DNA from: Pricia antarctica
Lineage (GTDB): Bacteria; Bacteroidota; Bacteroidia; Flavobacteriales; Flavobacteriaceae
Direction: 5' to 3'
Length of the DNA stretch: 32,850 bases
Assembly: GCA_011050085.1 (NCBI GenBank)
Contig: DRGL01000058.1
Coordinates: forward strand, 1-32,850
The notes below the pieces were generated by a model. The model saw nothing but the letters and a program-made list of their open reading frames with translations. It had not been told where the DNA came from and searched no databases. Of this stretch, positions 32,211 to 32,850 are shown piece by piece (positions within the stretch are counted from its first letter, which is position 1; every line of letters starts with the position of its first letter). The translations under genes were made by a program, and so were the position numbers.

Positions 32211-32850
32211 TTAAGCGTTGGCTTTTCCGTAATACTTTTTCCGTAACCAAAAGGAAACTCGAACCAATAAAATCAACGCAGGAACTTCAACTAAAGGACC
32301 AATTACTCCTGCAAAAGCTTGTCCTGAATTCAATCCGAAAACTGCAATTGCAACTGCAATCGCTAATTCAAAATTATTTCCTGCTGCCGTAAAGGCGACT
32401 GAAGCTGTTTTATCGTATTCTGCTCCTGTTGCTTTCGTAACGAAAAACCCAATGATAAACATTAGCGTAAAATAGATAAGTAAAGGAACTGCAATAATTA
32501 GAACGTCCATTGGAATTTCCACAATCAATTCTCCTTTTAGCGAGAACATCACCACAATTGTAAACAAAAGTGCGATTAAGGTTATTGGCGAAATTGTAGG
32601 AATAAATTTATTTGCGTACCAATCTTCTCCTTTTAGCTTTACCAATATTAATCGGCTTAAAATTCCCATTATAAACGGAATACCTAGATAAATAGCTACA
32701 CTTTCTGCAATGGTTCCGATTGAAATATCTACAATAGCTCCTTCAAATCCAAAATAGGATGGAAGAACGGTTATAAAAATCCAAGCATAAAAACTGTATG
32801 CAAACACTTGAAATATGCTATTTAACGCAACCAAACCTGCTCCATATTCG
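32211..32850 (-). CDS. acr3: ACR3-type arsenite efflux permease (5' part outside window)
   Basis: The C-terminal 213 codons of an arsenite transporter of the ACR3 (BASS superfamily) group; the frame is still open at base 32850 (reading [14 protein letters not shown] inward). Family segments: [38 protein letters not shown], and [48 protein letters not shown], which is the most conserved region. Six membrane helices are visible. It expels arsenite with the proton gradient. The rest of an ars operon, such as a regulator or reductase, would lie beyond the window edge. The apparent TTG start at 32834 is only the first start-like codon in view. Confidence 0.9.
   Translation of the reverse strand, partial: EYGAGLVALNSIFQVFAYSFYAWIFITVLPSYFGFEGAIVDISIGTIAESVAIYLGIPFIMGILSRLILVKLKGEDWYANKFIPTISPITLIALLFTIVVMFSLKGELIVEIPMDVLIIAVPLLIYFTLMFIIGFFVTKATGAEYDKTASVAFTAAGNNFELAIAVAIAVFGLNSGQAFAGVIGPLVEVPALILLVRVSFWLRKKYYGKANA

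Noticed and set aside
32010-32246. Short frames on both strands before the arsenite transporter
   Set aside because: No domains; they overlap each other and the transporter end in wrong frames.

Overview
The window looks like a chromosomal segment of a marine-type flavobacterium (Bacteroidota, family Flavobacteriaceae; this is inference). The evidence is a SusC/SusD pair with a hybrid two-component regulator, Bacteroidota-type -7 promoter boxes (TAnnTTTG), lipoprotein signals, AT-rich DNA, and many protein families common in that group. No rRNA, tRNA, CRISPR or integrase gene was seen.

Region 1 (1-10006, all minus strand) is a fructan utilisation locus. A hybrid sensor with a periplasmic sugar-binding domain (7265-10006) lies upstream of a tight operon: MFS sugar porter, GH32 fructan hydrolase lipoprotein, SusC transporter, SusD lipoprotein (cut by the window edge). 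The likely sequence is SusD/SusC capture and import of fructan pieces, GH32 release of fructose, MFS uptake, and fructose sensing by the HTCS, as known for levan/inulin loci of Bacteroides.

Region 2 (10.0-16.77 kb, plus strand) is an accessory zone of single small genes and broken genes: a DoxX-like pseudogene with four in-frame stops, a membrane-protein pseudogene, a nucleotide-sugar-epimerase-like SDR, an ASCH-domain lipoprotein, a DUF6500-like protein, an M50-like membrane metalloprotease, a VOC protein, a small lipoprotein, and fragments of a nucleotide cyclase and an HD phosphohydrolase. A 13-base leader followed by AT (GTTYAAWTAAACG, then usually ATG) recurs at least eight times here, often exactly at a gene start.

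Region 3 (16.75-32.85 kb, mainly minus strand) is a row of unrelated one- or two-gene units: VOC, DUF5996, GNAT, PhzF, Crp-like regulator plus membrane protein, AraC plus oxidoreductase, DUF2461, NmrA plus DoxX with a divergent HxlR gene, a membrane protein, SDR, GNAT, and an ACR3 arsenite transporter (partial). Several units are bracketed by short complementary core sequences (for example GTTGTAGCTA and TAGCTACAAC around the GNAT at 31218-31706), with long hairpin-rich spacers between units. That is the layout expected of integron gene cassettes and attC sites. No integrase lies in the window, so this would be a cassette cluster without a visible integrase. I regard it as the most interesting feature here.

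An IS1182-type element (29450-31191), inactivated by several lesions including insertion of a 22-bp palindrome, sits directly beside one of these core sites. The diverged ends of a second copy (18768-18915 and 20150-20213) lie beside another. All assignments rest on reading the sequence and recalled family knowledge; no database search was run.
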